From NCBI GenBank assembly GCA_009760855.2, contig WPIO01000020.1, positions 4,192,001 to 4,256,000 on the forward strand: 64,000 nt of DNA. Direction: 5' to 3'. Source of the DNA: Cristatella mucedo. Taxonomy: Eukaryota > Bryozoa > Phylactolaemata > Cristatellidae. Under the pieces are notes generated by a model. The model ran no database searches and was not told where the DNA came from. It was given only the letters and a program-made list of their open reading frames with translations. Below are positions 40,558 through 51,739 of the stretch, piece after piece. Made by a program: the position numbers and the translations under genes. Numbering within the stretch: the stretch's first letter is position 1; each line of letters opens with the position of its first letter.

Positions 40558-40824
40558 TGTTGTGTTGCCGTGTCTCCGGCTGTAGCAGCGCTAGGGGAGT
40601 CACACGGAGACACGAGCGGGCGAACGTGAGCGGTGGACGAGACTCAATCTTTATTACCTCAGCGGATACATATATAAGCTACGGGCTGACTCACCACAGA
40701 TTATGGAGTGCATCCGTGGTGAGCCACCGAGGTGGGCCACGTGCCCACATCAAAGGCCGCACCGAGCCAACCGCCCAAATGGCAGTCCACATCAAAGGCC
40801 GCGAAGCAACAGGCACACACAACA
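40558..40824 (-). repeat. LTR-B copy 2, 5' LTR of gypsy-B
   Basis: TGTTGTGTTGCCGTGTCTCC to GGCACACACAACA, 267 bp. Adjacent on the minus strand is TGGTAGCAGAGAGTGGTTAC, a candidate tRNA primer-binding site. Confidence 0.88.
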
Positions 40825-40986
40825 GAAGACTGAAGGAAAGATTGCCCTATAGAAGCTCTTGTGGCTGGTGAATACAGGAAGGCTTGCTGCAAGCTAATTG
40901 CAGCCAACTCTCCGAATTGTTGTGTCAAAATGATCTGGCACACTGTTGGCAAGCGCTTATGTTGTTTATGTTCCCCACATTTTCAG

Positions 40987-41335
40987 ACTTGGCGGTGAAT
41001 TACCGGACAACTGCACGGTCACCTTCAACGCCGGAGCATGTTTGTCACACCAGTATGCCCTGGACCGAATCACTGACCAGTTTTCAGATGAGCCTTCAAT
41101 TGCTCGGCCTCACCCAAATCATCGTGGCTGCTTTCATTCGCTGGTTGCTATGACCCAATAGCTCCTAAAGCGAAAGGCTGCATTTCTGCTGTTCTCCGCC
41201 CTTCTGGCAGAATGTGACCATGCTCAAGTCCAAGGAGATCTTGCAGTGTCCAGCCTTCTCGGTGGCACCCGCCCTGTTTTCAATTGGGATGGCGTAGTCT
41301 ACAAGGCTTCCTTCGGCTGGTTATCGATAATCTAG
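40987..41335 (+). pseudogene. Unrecognised open frame with one in-frame TAG, exon-like start
   Basis: After a good splice-acceptor context (CCCCACATTTTCAG ending 40986) one plus frame is open for about 116 codons, except for TAG at 41159-41161. It reads LGGELPDNCTVTFNAGACLS and DQFSDEPSIARPHPNHRGCF, then after the stop RKAAFLLFSALLAECDHAQV and RPVFNWDGVVYKASFGW. Composition looks protein-coding. I do not recognise the family. It could be exon remains of a host gene interrupted by the neighbouring gypsy-B insertion. Confidence 0.35.
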
Positions 41336-41759
41336 TCAAGCCATTGCATGCTGTCGCTAGCCTTAATGCACATTTCAATAGTGAGTGGCCAGATGTCAAA
41401 CTTGATCTGTCACGGCAGCAACCTAGCGGTTTCGGATAAGGTAGCCTTGATAGCCTAGCCTTGACCATCAGCTTGAATTAAACAGCAGGAGCACAGCAGC
41501 ACTCGAGCTACGTGTGGTCAGAAACTCAGAATTTGTTGATAATTAGTCATGGTGAAGTACGATTGTATGAGAAAATTTGGTTGAGTGCGTGACCTTTGAT
41601 GTAACTAGGGCTATGCACATAAGCCACAAGAGACAATTATTTAGTCAGTACACCAAATTGAGTGCTGAAGGCGTCAGAAAATTTATCCTAATAAATGCTG
41701 AAATTTTCCATAATGAGGAAAGATCGATTTTTTGCACTCTGAACTGCAATGAGATTAGA
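41336..41759. other. No feature recognised
   Basis: Short open frames only. Confidence 0.4.
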
Positions 41760-42210
41760 GAAACTTGAGTTAAAGGTGGACTGGGTATTTGGTGAGCAAT
41801 AGACTACTGCGACCGTCAGTAGCTTGTTGTCTCTTGAAACCAATACGATAGATTCGAAAGACTACTCCAGGGTTACTGTAAACGGCTTGAAATTTAAGGT
41901 CGAGCGCGTGATAAGAGCGACTCCACTTCCAGTTCTGGTTGATCTAGTGGTGTGAAAGAAAGAGACATCAGTCGGGGTTGCGTCTTTAATTGTCGGGCAG
42001 TTTACCAATCAATTTTAGCCAAATTTCAGTCAAGGCGAGCAGATCAAGGCCTTTTTCAGAAATAAGATCACTTATTAATAACGGTGTATTACACATTGAG
42101 CGAGGATTAAATAAACAAGGGTAAAGTTGAGCCGCCGGAGTTATAGCAACCCCGATAATTACCAAGTTAGAGAGATTTAAAATAACGCTCACGGAAGAAC
42201 GCGTGGAGCG
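41760..42210 (-). pseudogene. LINE AP endonuclease N-terminal fragment
   Basis: Minus frames read FNPRSMCNTPLLISDLISEK and GLDLLALTEIWLK, with the catalytic Glu of the TE.W block. Across a frame change comes DVSFFHTTRS and GVALITRSTLNFKPF. It is the start of a CR1/L2-type ORF2. Confidence 0.78.
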
Positions 42211-43040
42211 GGTCCAGACAATGCATGGAATATCAAGCGAGCGGGTACTCAGCTGGCAGCTACCGCTAAGCAGGCCGTATCTCAGCTTGCGGCTCCCGCG
42301 TCGGCCCCGGTGCGCTTTTCTTTTGGTAATGAATAATTCACTGATCTTAGCAGCAGAAATAAATCTAGTAATGCATTGAACGACGATAGCGAAATGGTAT
42401 TAGATTTTAAGATCATAACTAATAAGCAAGTTAATGCCGCCGGCAAATCTAACGCCGCCGGCAAATCTAACGCCGCCGCCAGCATGGCAGAGCCAGCCCG
42501 AAGTAGTGAACGATTAGACTTCCACGGGCACGTAATTTCTTTTGCACTCCGGCAAACAAAAAACAAATAAGCTTTACACAGGTCTTATCTTTATTAGCTT
42601 CCGTAACAATATTTTGCAAAAGCTTTGGTTTTCGGAAGAGAGTTCTGCAATGGACAAGAAACGCAAGCATCGCTTGGTGTCAGGAGGCGATAATGCCTTA
42701 AGGAGTTTTTCCAGCCACCTACCGCGTCATCTTTAATATGCAGGCCGATATTTGCGCCTCTTTAAATGCAGGGTTCTTTTTAATGACGCATGCCGCATCT
42801 CAAGAGCTGCATTGCTATCGTTACGCGTATTTCAAGCGCCAGGTGTCTTAAAGTTGCCTTTGTCGTGACTTTGCCCGAACTTGGGTGTGTGAGGCGGACA
42901 TAAGCCGTTCAACTTGTCTAATTTGTAATGCTAGCGCCGACTTTGCAGTCTCATTCGTTGATCCTGGGCCTTTTTTGTGCACGATGTGTCTCTTAATAGT
43001 AATTAAACACTTTCCTGACCAAGGCTTCACGCAAGACGTT
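42211..43040 (-). other. Possible LINE ORF1 or 5' region
   Basis: It lies directly upstream (minus strand) of the endonuclease fragment. It contains an 18-bp tandem repeat (GCCGCCGGCAAATCTAAC, about 42436-42478) giving LDLPAA repeats. A second minus frame, 43030-42848, reads KPWSGKCLITIKRHIVHKKG and ALALQIRQVERLMSASHTQ. No conserved domain is recognised. Confidence 0.3.
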
Positions 43041-43559
43041 ACAGCCTAAGTTCGTACAGGATTTTGTCAATACTATACACGCACTTGGAATCAAATCGTC
43101 GTGGTTCTATTCTCGCGGTACCTATAATGCACTTTTTTATGGAAAATATTACAAATGCATTGCAAATGCACAGCCTTAGCAGGCTTGAAACAGTGACGAT
43201 GACCTTGGTTTGACCTTCGAGTGGTCTTGCAGCACTCCTACCACTCCACTGAAACTGAGCTCCTCCATGTAAACAAAGATAAGCTATGCAGCTACAACGG
43301 CGGGAATTTCACTGTTCTGGCCATGCCAGTCTTCTCGTTACACAGCGTGGTTACTTTTAATTTACTTGCATCCGACCTCATTATTAAGTTGCTTGTACGG
43401 CTTGGTAGCCGTGCTAGTCAAGTTGGAAAAGCTAAGTCTCAAGGAAATCGCTAGCTCAAATTAGCTGGCCCCGCGTCAAAGGAGTAGACGCGGCTCGCAG
43501 AAAAGGTCACCAGGGGCACAGCCCACTAATTGCACATTCCAATCACGTAGACAAAGATC
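43041..43559. other. No feature recognised
   Basis: A 77-codon plus frame (43221-43454) has no motif. Confidence 0.4.
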
Positions 43560-43713
43560 AAGCACACTATTTTCTTTTAATTATATCCCAACAGAATTGA
43601 AGGGTCAGATATGCTTCCTTTGCAGCAAATATAAAGTGCCTAGAAAGAGATTGAGTTCTCTGAGGTTGCTATATCAAATGCATTACTATTATTATTGTTA
43701 TTATTATTATATA
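43560..43713 (+). mobile_element. LINE-A 3' tail
   Basis: CTTTGCAGCAAATATAAAG, then TAGAAAGAGATTGAGTTCTC, TATCAAATGCATTA and (TTA)n. Confidence 0.88.
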
Positions 43714-43867
43714 TTGTTCTATCGCCGTAGGTTTATTTTAATCTGAGTGGCAACACGAGTCTTCGGCCTGTTGTTTACTGTTTTTCGCCAGTGTCTTCAA
43801 ATTTTTACCGGCTGGGTATTTTTAACTTTAATATGTTGAATTGTTCTAACCACATACAAATAATATA

Positions 43868-44035
43868 CTAGCTGATTTAATAGCCTCTTTGTATAGCAAA
43901 AAAGTGCTTTTTAATGCTATCGTCACCGCTTGCAGTGGCATTCAAGGATCGCCCACTGCAGGATTTGAACCCACATCCTCGGACGTAGGTCGTGAAAAGC
44001 AGCCAGCTTACGTAATGCGCCGTCACAACTCGCAA
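43868..44035 (-). mobile_element. SINE-A copy
   Basis: Reverse complement of the 21186 copy over most of its length: AGCTGATTTAATAGCCTC tail side, GATTTGAACCCACATCC B-box complement, and CGTGAAAAGCAGC..TTACG A-box side. Confidence 0.8.
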
Positions 44036-45713
44036 GACTTATCGTCGGTATTACAGATATTGGTGACTATTGTAGAGGCTAAACAAAATTTCAGCGTTAG
44101 GCGAAGGACATAAGAAAGTAAGGCTGCAAGTATAACTGACTTTTCATATACGGTCTTGTGCTCATCGAATGAGAAGTCAGTTTGGAATAGCTTAAATGCT
44201 AACCTGATACAGGTCCTCAGATAAGCTTTTTATTTGTTTCAAAACTTCATTATGACTATGGCTTCAGTTACTAGCAAAAATACCGAATCTTCTGCAGAGG
44301 ACATAAGGACAAAGATAGAGTCTTGGACTAGCTACCGGGCGTCAATGACTGCTCCTTTTCTAGTCGTCAACCAGCTGCCACGAGTTAATGACCACTTGCA
44401 ATCTCTTTTTTCCCTCCAGAAATCAGATGAACTCATCTAATTAAGTTATCAGCAGTGTTCACAATCGACGTGCTCATTTAGCAGGAAGTAATCGTCAATA
44501 TCGTTGGAGCCCTTTTACTTGTAGCACAGACGTAGACTAAGTTGCATTTTGGAACAGAAAGCACTGTTTGGATGAGTTAGTTGGGAGATATGGCTACTGT
44601 AATGCTTATGGTTTAGCTATTTTCTGGTGAGCTTCCCATGTAGTTTGTTAGCATCCAAATTACATAAGTTACGCTTCAAAAAAGCTAATATATTTCTGAA
44701 TACATCACGTGAACACTGTCGTGTGTCCTCCGTTTGAGCTAATGCTTAGCATGCTAAAAGCTTCAGAGACATAGCAGTTGCGGAAAAATGACATCCTGCA
44801 ATCAAAGCGTTTGCATGGGCTCTGATGTCATTCAACGCATGCTTACGACTACTCTAAGTTGTATTGACAGAAATCCATAGCCATGAAGCTCAGCCAATGC
44901 TTGCACAAGAAATGTATCTATAGCCGTGAAGCTCAGCCAATTCTTGCACAAAAAATTTAAAGATGGGAAGTATGAGATCAAGGTGAACCTTTATATTCTA
45001 ATGACAGACTACAATACCCCTAAATACATGCCTAGTTTGATGAATTTGAGGCCCAGGTTATTTGATCCACCACCATTGACACGGATATTAACAATTGCTA
45101 TTCTTCTGTGGCGAGTTGTTCCTTAAATTGCATTGATTTGTGTACTTGTGTGCGACCACGTAAGAGCTAGTATGAGCAGCTTTTCGAACTCGACTTTCTT
45201 TGCAGGTGTTTCTTGCCTGGACTACATCTGATCGGTACTACATCTTGAAATAGATTAATTATTTGCTCATGATATGTTGGCAACGTTGAAGTCTTTCGTG
45301 CTCCATATCCATGCTGTCAGAACTGAATGCCTTTGTAAATCTCGGGCATATATGGCCATTCTTTAACCTCCGTTATCTATATAAACAGCTGGTCTGTATA
45401 TTAATGGCTTTGTGCAGCACGCTGAATTCGTACGAAACATACGACATCATTTTGCATGGCTTAAAAGGCCAAATTTGCTTGAAGTTTACCGTTCAACTGC
45501 CAACTTCAGGGCGTGGCAGGCACGGCAATCAGTTGACATATTACTGCCATTCCATACTTGCCAGGAATCTCGCTAAAAGAAAGAATTGCAGATTAAACCC
45601 TTACTTTATGTGTTCCTGAGGCTTTGAATTTTTGTTTAAAAGCTTTTTGTGCTACCAGATTTTGCCGATAGCAAGAAAAGACAGGAGTAGTTGTTGACAA
45701 AGGTTTCATAATT
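44036..45713. other. No gene recognised
   Basis: AT-richer DNA. The open frames at 44234-44440 and 45311-45619 show no motif. It includes a tandem duplication at 44876-44960. Confidence 0.4.
44876..44960. repeat. 43-bp tandem duplication
   Basis: Two adjacent copies share TAGCC.TGAAGCTCAGCCAA and TTGCACAA.AAAT with a few substitutions. Confidence 0.85.
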
Positions 45714-45808
45714 TACCTTTGCAGCAAATGTAAAGCGCCAGAAAGAGATTGAGTTCTCTGAGGGCGCTTTATCAAGTGCATTATTATAATTACTATTACT
45801 ATTTTTAC
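45714..45808 (+). mobile_element. LINE-A 3' tail
   Basis: ACCTTTGCAGCAAATGTAAA, GCGCCAGAAAGAGATTGAG, TTCTCTGAGGGCGCTTTATC and a (TTA)-rich end. Confidence 0.9.
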
Positions 45809-46117
45809 CTAAAATTTTGGTTAACCAATTGACAAGTGCTGCAAGGGGAAGATGAAACCATCTAAAGAGAGTTCCTTCATCCGATTCTTCGACAAATTTA
45901 TTTGTATATTTAAAGGCTTCATGGACAATGTTATTATATTAATTACTGATTGTGCATACAGCGCAGGAGTTTTTTCTTTTGCATTTAAGGACTGCGTAAG
46001 ATAATCAACCAGCTTACGCTATGTCCAACACGAAGTATCCTCATTTAAAAAGAAATATAAAAACGCAGCTAATTATTATAGCATTTAGTATATCCCTTTG
46101 TTTCGTTCTTTATATGC

Positions 46118-46254
46118 GTATACGTGCTGACACTGTTGCATACTGACCCTGTGCATGTCACCCCTAACCATGTTATTCTTGTTGTTTATCAAACAAGATA
46201 CCACTCACCATTCGATCGTGTTTCCTTTGAAGCAAGTGTAAAGCGCCTAGAGAG
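46118..46254 (+). mobile_element. LINE-A 3' UTR, tail replaced by TA repeat
   Basis: CGTGCTGACACTGTTGCATA, CTGACCCTGTGCATGTCACC and CTCACCATTCGATCG match the 3' UTR at 51050-51150. The hairpin tail breaks off after GCGCCTAGAGAG into (TA)n. Confidence 0.85.
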
Positions 46255-46320
46255 TATATATATATATATATATATACATATGTGTATATATATATATATA
46301 TACATATGTATATATATATA
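46255..46320. repeat. TA-rich microsatellite
   Basis: Mostly TA with a few CATATG units. It abuts the left arm of the palindrome. Confidence 0.9.
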
Positions 46321-46367
46321 TACAGTATTGTGTTTCTACTATGACTCAGCGAAGCGAGTCCACAGGC

Positions 46368-46421
<54 letters not shown>

Positions 46422-46476
46422 ATATTAGAGCCTGTGGACTCGCTTCGCTGAGTCATAGTAGAAACACAATACTGTA
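46321..46476. repeat. Perfect inverted repeat, 56-bp arms, 44-nt TA/TG loop
   Basis: Arm 46321-46376 (TACAGTATTGTGTTTCTACT onward) is the exact reverse complement of 46421-46476 (ending AGAAACACAATACTGTA). The loop is (TA)n plus (TG)5. Symmetry stops at 46320/46477. Confidence 0.95.
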
Positions 46477-47279
46477 CGTATGCCGCATATCAGAAGTGCA
46501 CCATCGTCTGAGTGACAGAAGGGCGGATATTCTCGCTTTAATTAATAGGGACGTATATATCAGGATAGAAGTAATAAAAAGACTCAATTGGTGCTATAAG
46601 GGAACTAATATTCTTTCTAGACACTTAAATAATATTGAAAGAAAAGTACATTATATATTGATAAGTCATGGAATGCTCAATCCGAGCAAGCACGAGCAAA
46701 TGAAATATCCTCACTGACTTATACTTTGTGGGATATTTTAATTAATAAAGTGCAGAACTGTTTCAATTTTTCGAAATAATGGCCAGTTACTGAAAAAGGT
46801 TGAAGGGGCATCATTTTAGAAACTGGAGACTATGCATGTGAACCACAATATGGCAATGCAATAATAAGGAGCCAGAAAAAGTTATTGTAGAGTGGTTCAG
46901 CGATGACTCGTGTGACTCTGTAGGGATACTTTTTTGAATGGTAAGTTATAGGGGGCTCGAGGGTCCTGAAAAGTAACGAGAACGCTGCATCGTCGAAATA
47001 CCTAGTATTTCTCATAACTAATATCTTATATTCGCTACATTTCAGAACTCGTCTTCCCTTGCATGACAAGTCATACCGATCGCCTCCTTTTTAGAAAACC
47101 TTAAAATGCTTTAAAAAGATCCTGGAAATACCTATTAGTTTATCTACGCAAATTAAGGATTATAAGTCAATCGAGTACCGTGTGCTGTACATAAGCCTAG
47201 CAAACCAAACCACATCTACAATGCGATCGCATATGGGCAGCCCTTTGACACCCAGGCCGTCAATTTGGACACGCATATC
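46477..47279. other. No gene recognised
   Basis: The plus open frame from 46412 to 46717 enters from the palindrome and has no known motif (RISEVHHRLSDRRADILALI). Confidence 0.4.
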
Positions 47280-47640
47280 AACAAAAGCGATTAAGGCCCA
47301 TGAAATATGATATCACTTTTATGCTGACGATACTCAGTTGTATTTGTCATTCAAACCGTCGGAATCTGCTGCGGTAACTGATTACTAAATGCTTGCTTTG
47401 CCGATATGAGATCCTGGATGTCGGCGAGCTACTTGAAACTAAATGAAGTTAAAATCAAAATCCTGCTCATGGGACAACCCAAGCACGTGGCTGGATTAAA
47501 ATGCTCTGATCTTCTAAAAGACGATGTTGTTGTTCGCAAATCACGATGTGCTCGATATTGAGGTAACGATCGTAACGGCTACCTCAATTTAAAAGCTTCA
47601 GTCAGAAGACTGTTTAGTGTGTGGCTGTTTTCCAATCCAG
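47280..47640 (+). pseudogene. LINE RT palm fragment with intact YADD
   Basis: The plus frame from 47311 reads YHFYADDTQLYLSFKPSESA. In another frame MRSWMSASYLKLNEVKIKIL follows, the LNDDKT block degraded. This is a close relative of LINE-B, broken by frameshifts and stops. Confidence 0.85.
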
Positions 47641-48554
47641 TAACTTTAAAGGCACTAAATTAATCACCTAGCGTGTCGGCATTGAAAAACGCCCAACAAA
47701 TTTTCACATTCCGTCGAGCATCGTTTTTTCTTTCATTTTATAAATGTCATTCTCGTACTTACACGGATGCTGGAGATTTCATTGCTGACCGATTGTCATC
47801 GTTTTCACTAAAATTAAAGTGAATATAAAGAGGCTCATGTATGTATTATGTTAGCAAATCCCTATTTCGTAATATTTGTCTAAGGTTGAGAAAAAATCGC
47901 CACGGCTATCGATTATGCAACGTGCGCACTATTTCATTCAAATTTCCAAGTTTAAATAGCATACGGAGAATATTTTGACTGGTTAATTTAAATTGAAGCC
48001 CACCCTGCACATCCAGCTTTTCGTTTGCAAGTTGAATTAAAATAGTGTACTGAAAGAGGATAAACTAACTGAAAATCTCAAACGGCAGTTTGCACTAGAG
48101 CACTTTAGAAATGCACCCAGAAGTTTAAACGATAGTTTTTGCTACGTACTATTAAAAGCCCAGATATATTACTGGTTGAATTAGTGAAACCAAAGGGCAC
48201 AAGGAGTCGAGAATAATGAGACAAGCGGTGAATATCTTCTACCCATTTACAAAATCTACCATTGATGCTTCATCCTCAGACAAAACTATCGTGTCTTTTT
48301 TGACCTTTTGGTATGACATCTAATTCGGAAAGCGTGAAATATCTTTCTACACAGCAAAATATTGTAATGGCTGATTTTTTTTAAATCTCTGCATTTTGAA
48401 GAAGACAGCATTGAAAATTTCATAATTCGAGATTTTCTTTAAAAAGATATTTACACTTTCGCTGATTAATTTGCAGGAACCCAAATTTTCCCTAATCAGC
48501 ATATTCTGTAAAAGATTCGTTGAAGAGCGATTGTAGACGAATAAGAGCACAAAA
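47641..48554. other. No feature recognised
   Basis: AT-rich sequence with stops in all frames. Confidence 0.45.
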
Positions 48555-49320
48555 ATTTTTAAAGCCAATCATTTTCGACCATGGGAATATCTATATTTGA
48601 TTGGCCAGATTCACTGGGCTCAGTACCAAAGTGCACTTCGTTACCTGATCAGGGACACTGTCTGGACGGTGAGTTGGCCGGATTTCAGTGACGGCCTAAA
48701 TTGCACCTCATCGATCTTTAGCATCAGCAGTCTGGATGGCAGCGCTCGGTCCAAGGTCAAGATCGACAGTTCTACCGTACAAGCACTACTGAACTCGTAG
48801 TTCATTCACGCAATGCAGAAATGGGCTGCCAAGATTAATTCTCATTGAGATTAATGTTACCGTTGCTATTCAAGCACCGTCGAAAATTTAGTAAGCTTAA
48901 TAAGCTCGTATGAGCTGTCTGGCAACCAGCGTTCCATAACAGAACTAGTAAAGAGCTTCTTAAAGGTGGCCGAGGTCTCGTCTTCTCGCCTATGGATCAT
49001 ACCGATCTAGCAGGTTATCTGTTGTAAGCTCACTAATAGGTATGATGCTGGCTCCGATGAGTGTCAGGTGCCAGCCTTTGTAGTTATGCCTCCAAAAAGC
49101 CGCGGATGCAGCTGCTTATGAGCGATCGACTCTGCTGCATCAAGAAATAATACAGGTCCAAAGTAGTGAGAACATGAACGGACTAAAGCAGGAAGTTCGG
49201 GTCGGCTTCGATGAAATGGTCAAGGTAGGAGCCTGTTCCCTGACCCTGAGCACGGCACTTCGTCCAATAGAAGGAGGGGTAAGGCTGGCGAAGAAAACAG
49301 TGATTACTTAGCATGCATGT
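48555..49320 (-). pseudogene. Internally deleted paralogue of the 53.6-kb membrane protein gene
   Basis: The minus strand begins, at the high-coordinate end, with sequence homologous to 54770-55150, the upstream part of the 53.6-kb gene (shared GGCGAGAAGACGAG and CATGATCC-type blocks). It continues through PSRLLMLKIDEVQFRP, the counterpart of PPRLLLLRIDGVQLEP. It then jumps to NIDIPMVENDW, the counterpart of AHIPMVENDLY close to the C-terminus of the intact gene. The extracellular and transmembrane segments between them are absent. Stops are frequent, so it is not expected to encode a protein. Confidence 0.78.
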
Positions 49321-50344
49321 TTTGGCGGCCTCTCAGCTGCAGTGCTTTTCCTAGATCCCCATTCCTTAAGAGCCTGCCGACTGCATAAAGCCGCATTTAC
49401 ATGGCGAGTCTTCATTCTGTCCTGCTTTTGTCCTACTCCTTATCTAGTTCTGCCTTACACGTTCCAGAATCTGTAAATGCTCAGCCTTCCTCTAAATCTT
49501 GCTTCCTACTTGCTCCACCCTGAAGTGATCTTTGTAAATGGCTTGTGTTAGGGAGCAAGGAATCGGCAGAAGGCAATAAATATTAGGGGGAAATTAAACC
49601 TTCCACAATTAATTTATTCGCCCACCGCCTCGCTATCTAATTCTTATACGATGAGCAGGTAATGTGCCGAAAAAAAGAAACTCTCATGGAATGCTTCAGT
49701 GGTTTGAAATTAGTCTCGGTGAAAGTTCCCGTGATTAATGGCTCCAGAATGCGACAACAGTGCAGTGAGAAACCACTCTCTTACCTAAAGTTATAGGGCT
49801 TCTGAACAATATTATTTGTGTGCGACTCGCTATAAATTAAGTATGAGTCAAGGAAAGCTAAGTACGTAAGGTAATTAACGGCATATGGCAGTCGACCGGG
49901 CTGGTAGGCTAATATCCCAGCTTTCAGTTAGGAAACAAATGATTGCTTGCTGCTGGGCTATAAGTCACGATCAGGTTTATGACGGTCGTGCGTCTTACCC
50001 TGGTCTGCAATTCATGCTAAATCCTTTGCAGAAAACTTTAGAAGCAGCATTCCTGTTGCACGTCGACATGTGCAATGAAACGCTGGCAAGCCCTCAAGCA
50101 CTCTTTTTGCACAGAATATGCATGCATCGCATAAAAGTGATGGAAGGAAAAACTGTCAAAATGTGGTTGTAAAAGCTTTAAGAAAAAAACGAACTTCGCT
50201 AATGTGTAGGCTAACACACAGGCATTGATAGTAGTGACTGCATCTGCACCATGGGAGGTCACTATCCGTATATGTTCATCCGAGTGAGTACAATGCTCTC
50301 TTCCTCATTAAGTGCTCATTAATTTAACGAAAATTACCTCAGTC
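49321..50344. other. No gene recognised
   Basis: One plus open frame of 95 codons (49885-50172, MAVDRAGRLISQLSVRKQ) lacks known motifs. The rest has stops in all frames. Confidence 0.4.
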
Positions 50345-51252
50345 TAAAAGGCTTCACAGTAGTAGACATCCGCAAATAGATGGCAGCAAATTTTCTGAAA
50401 CTTCACGATGATAAAACTAACTTACTAATTATGGGCAACCCCTGTATGATTCGGAAATTGGAAGGGCTGACGCTCAAATTGGCTCTGCCAGCATATCTTC
50501 CGTTGAATCAGCTCGAAATCTAGTTGTCATGTTTCACAGCGACTTCTCATTAGACGACCACATCAGCTCCACAATCAAGTCTGCCTACTTTCAGCTACAC
50601 ATCATTGCTCAAATTCGGGCTTGTTTAGATAAGGATACCACGTCTAAATTAGTCCATGCATTTGGGACATCCCGTCTCGACTTCTGTAACTCACTGCTTG
50701 CTGGCCTACGGGCATGTGCAATCAGGCGATTACAGCTGGTGCAAAACTACGCAGCTAGGCTTGTCTGTCGTCAGTGTCACAGTTGCCACATCACACCACT
50801 TCTCGCCGACCAGCACTGGCTCCCAGTCAAGCAACAGTCAACCAATACCTCTTGCAGCCCTCAAATCCTTTTGAGAACGTGCATTTAGTTTATTATGCTC
50901 CCAAAGCCTGGAACTCACCCCCGACTTGCGTCAGAACATCCCCTGACGTGACACATTTAAAAAGAACTTAAAAACATAACTATTTAGGGCAGCGTTTGGT
51001 GGGTCCATGTGATTCGTCCTCGATGTGCTTATGCGTGCTGACACTGTGCATGCTGCCACTAACCACATTTGCATGCTGACCAAGTGCATGTCACCCCTAA
51101 CCATGTTATTCGTGTTGTTTGTTAATCAAGCATGATATTACTCACCATTCAATCGCGCTTCTCTTTGCAGTAAATGTGAAGCGCCCAGAGAGAGATTGAG
51201 CTCTCTGAGGGCGCTTTGTCAAATGCGTTCTTCTTCTTATTATTATTATTCT
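50345..51252 (+). mobile_element. LINE-A, best 5'-truncated copy
   Basis: The plus strand contains AANFLKLHDDKTNLLIMGNP (RT thumb), RLDFCNSLLAGLRACAIRRL, QLVQNYAARLVCR, then SCHITPLLADQHWLPVKQ. It continues through about 280 bp of 3' UTR to the tail GCGCCCAGAGAGAGATTGAG, CTCTCTGAGGGCGCTTTG and (ATT)n. It is frameshifted near 50520. Confidence 0.92.
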
Positions 51253-51739
51253 CCGTTTCCTCGCTTTAGCCAAACCGTGCACAGCAGATGTAATCGAGTG
51301 GCAGGTATGTTTCGAAGCGACATGTTGCTATCCAACTTTAAGTGGTAACACTGCGTGATATTTTTTCTGTAGTTATCGCATAGAGTAATTTTCAGGAGCT
51401 ACCTTCTCTGAGGGGCATTTTTTAGTTAGCCTCTACGGTTCAGCTAATGGTTACTATGCTAATTGCACAACTTCTGAGTCTCAACCGTATGAGTATTGTA
51501 GATTAAGCCTGGTCTGCAAACGAGATCAGCGAGTTCGGTTATAATAGGAAGAAAATAAAGAAACTAATTTGTTATGCCATTCAATGACGACTTCTAATTA
51601 TCAACTACATGAGTAGACTCTGAATGTGGAAACATAATTATTCCTAAATATGGACCAGTAATATAACCGAAAGTTAAGCGGAAAAAACTTAAACTCAATG
51701 TGCAGCTTGGCTGTAGCTTTGTGAAAAGTTATGTAAATT
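51253..51739. other. No feature recognised
   Basis: AT-rich, no open frame of note. Confidence 0.45.
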
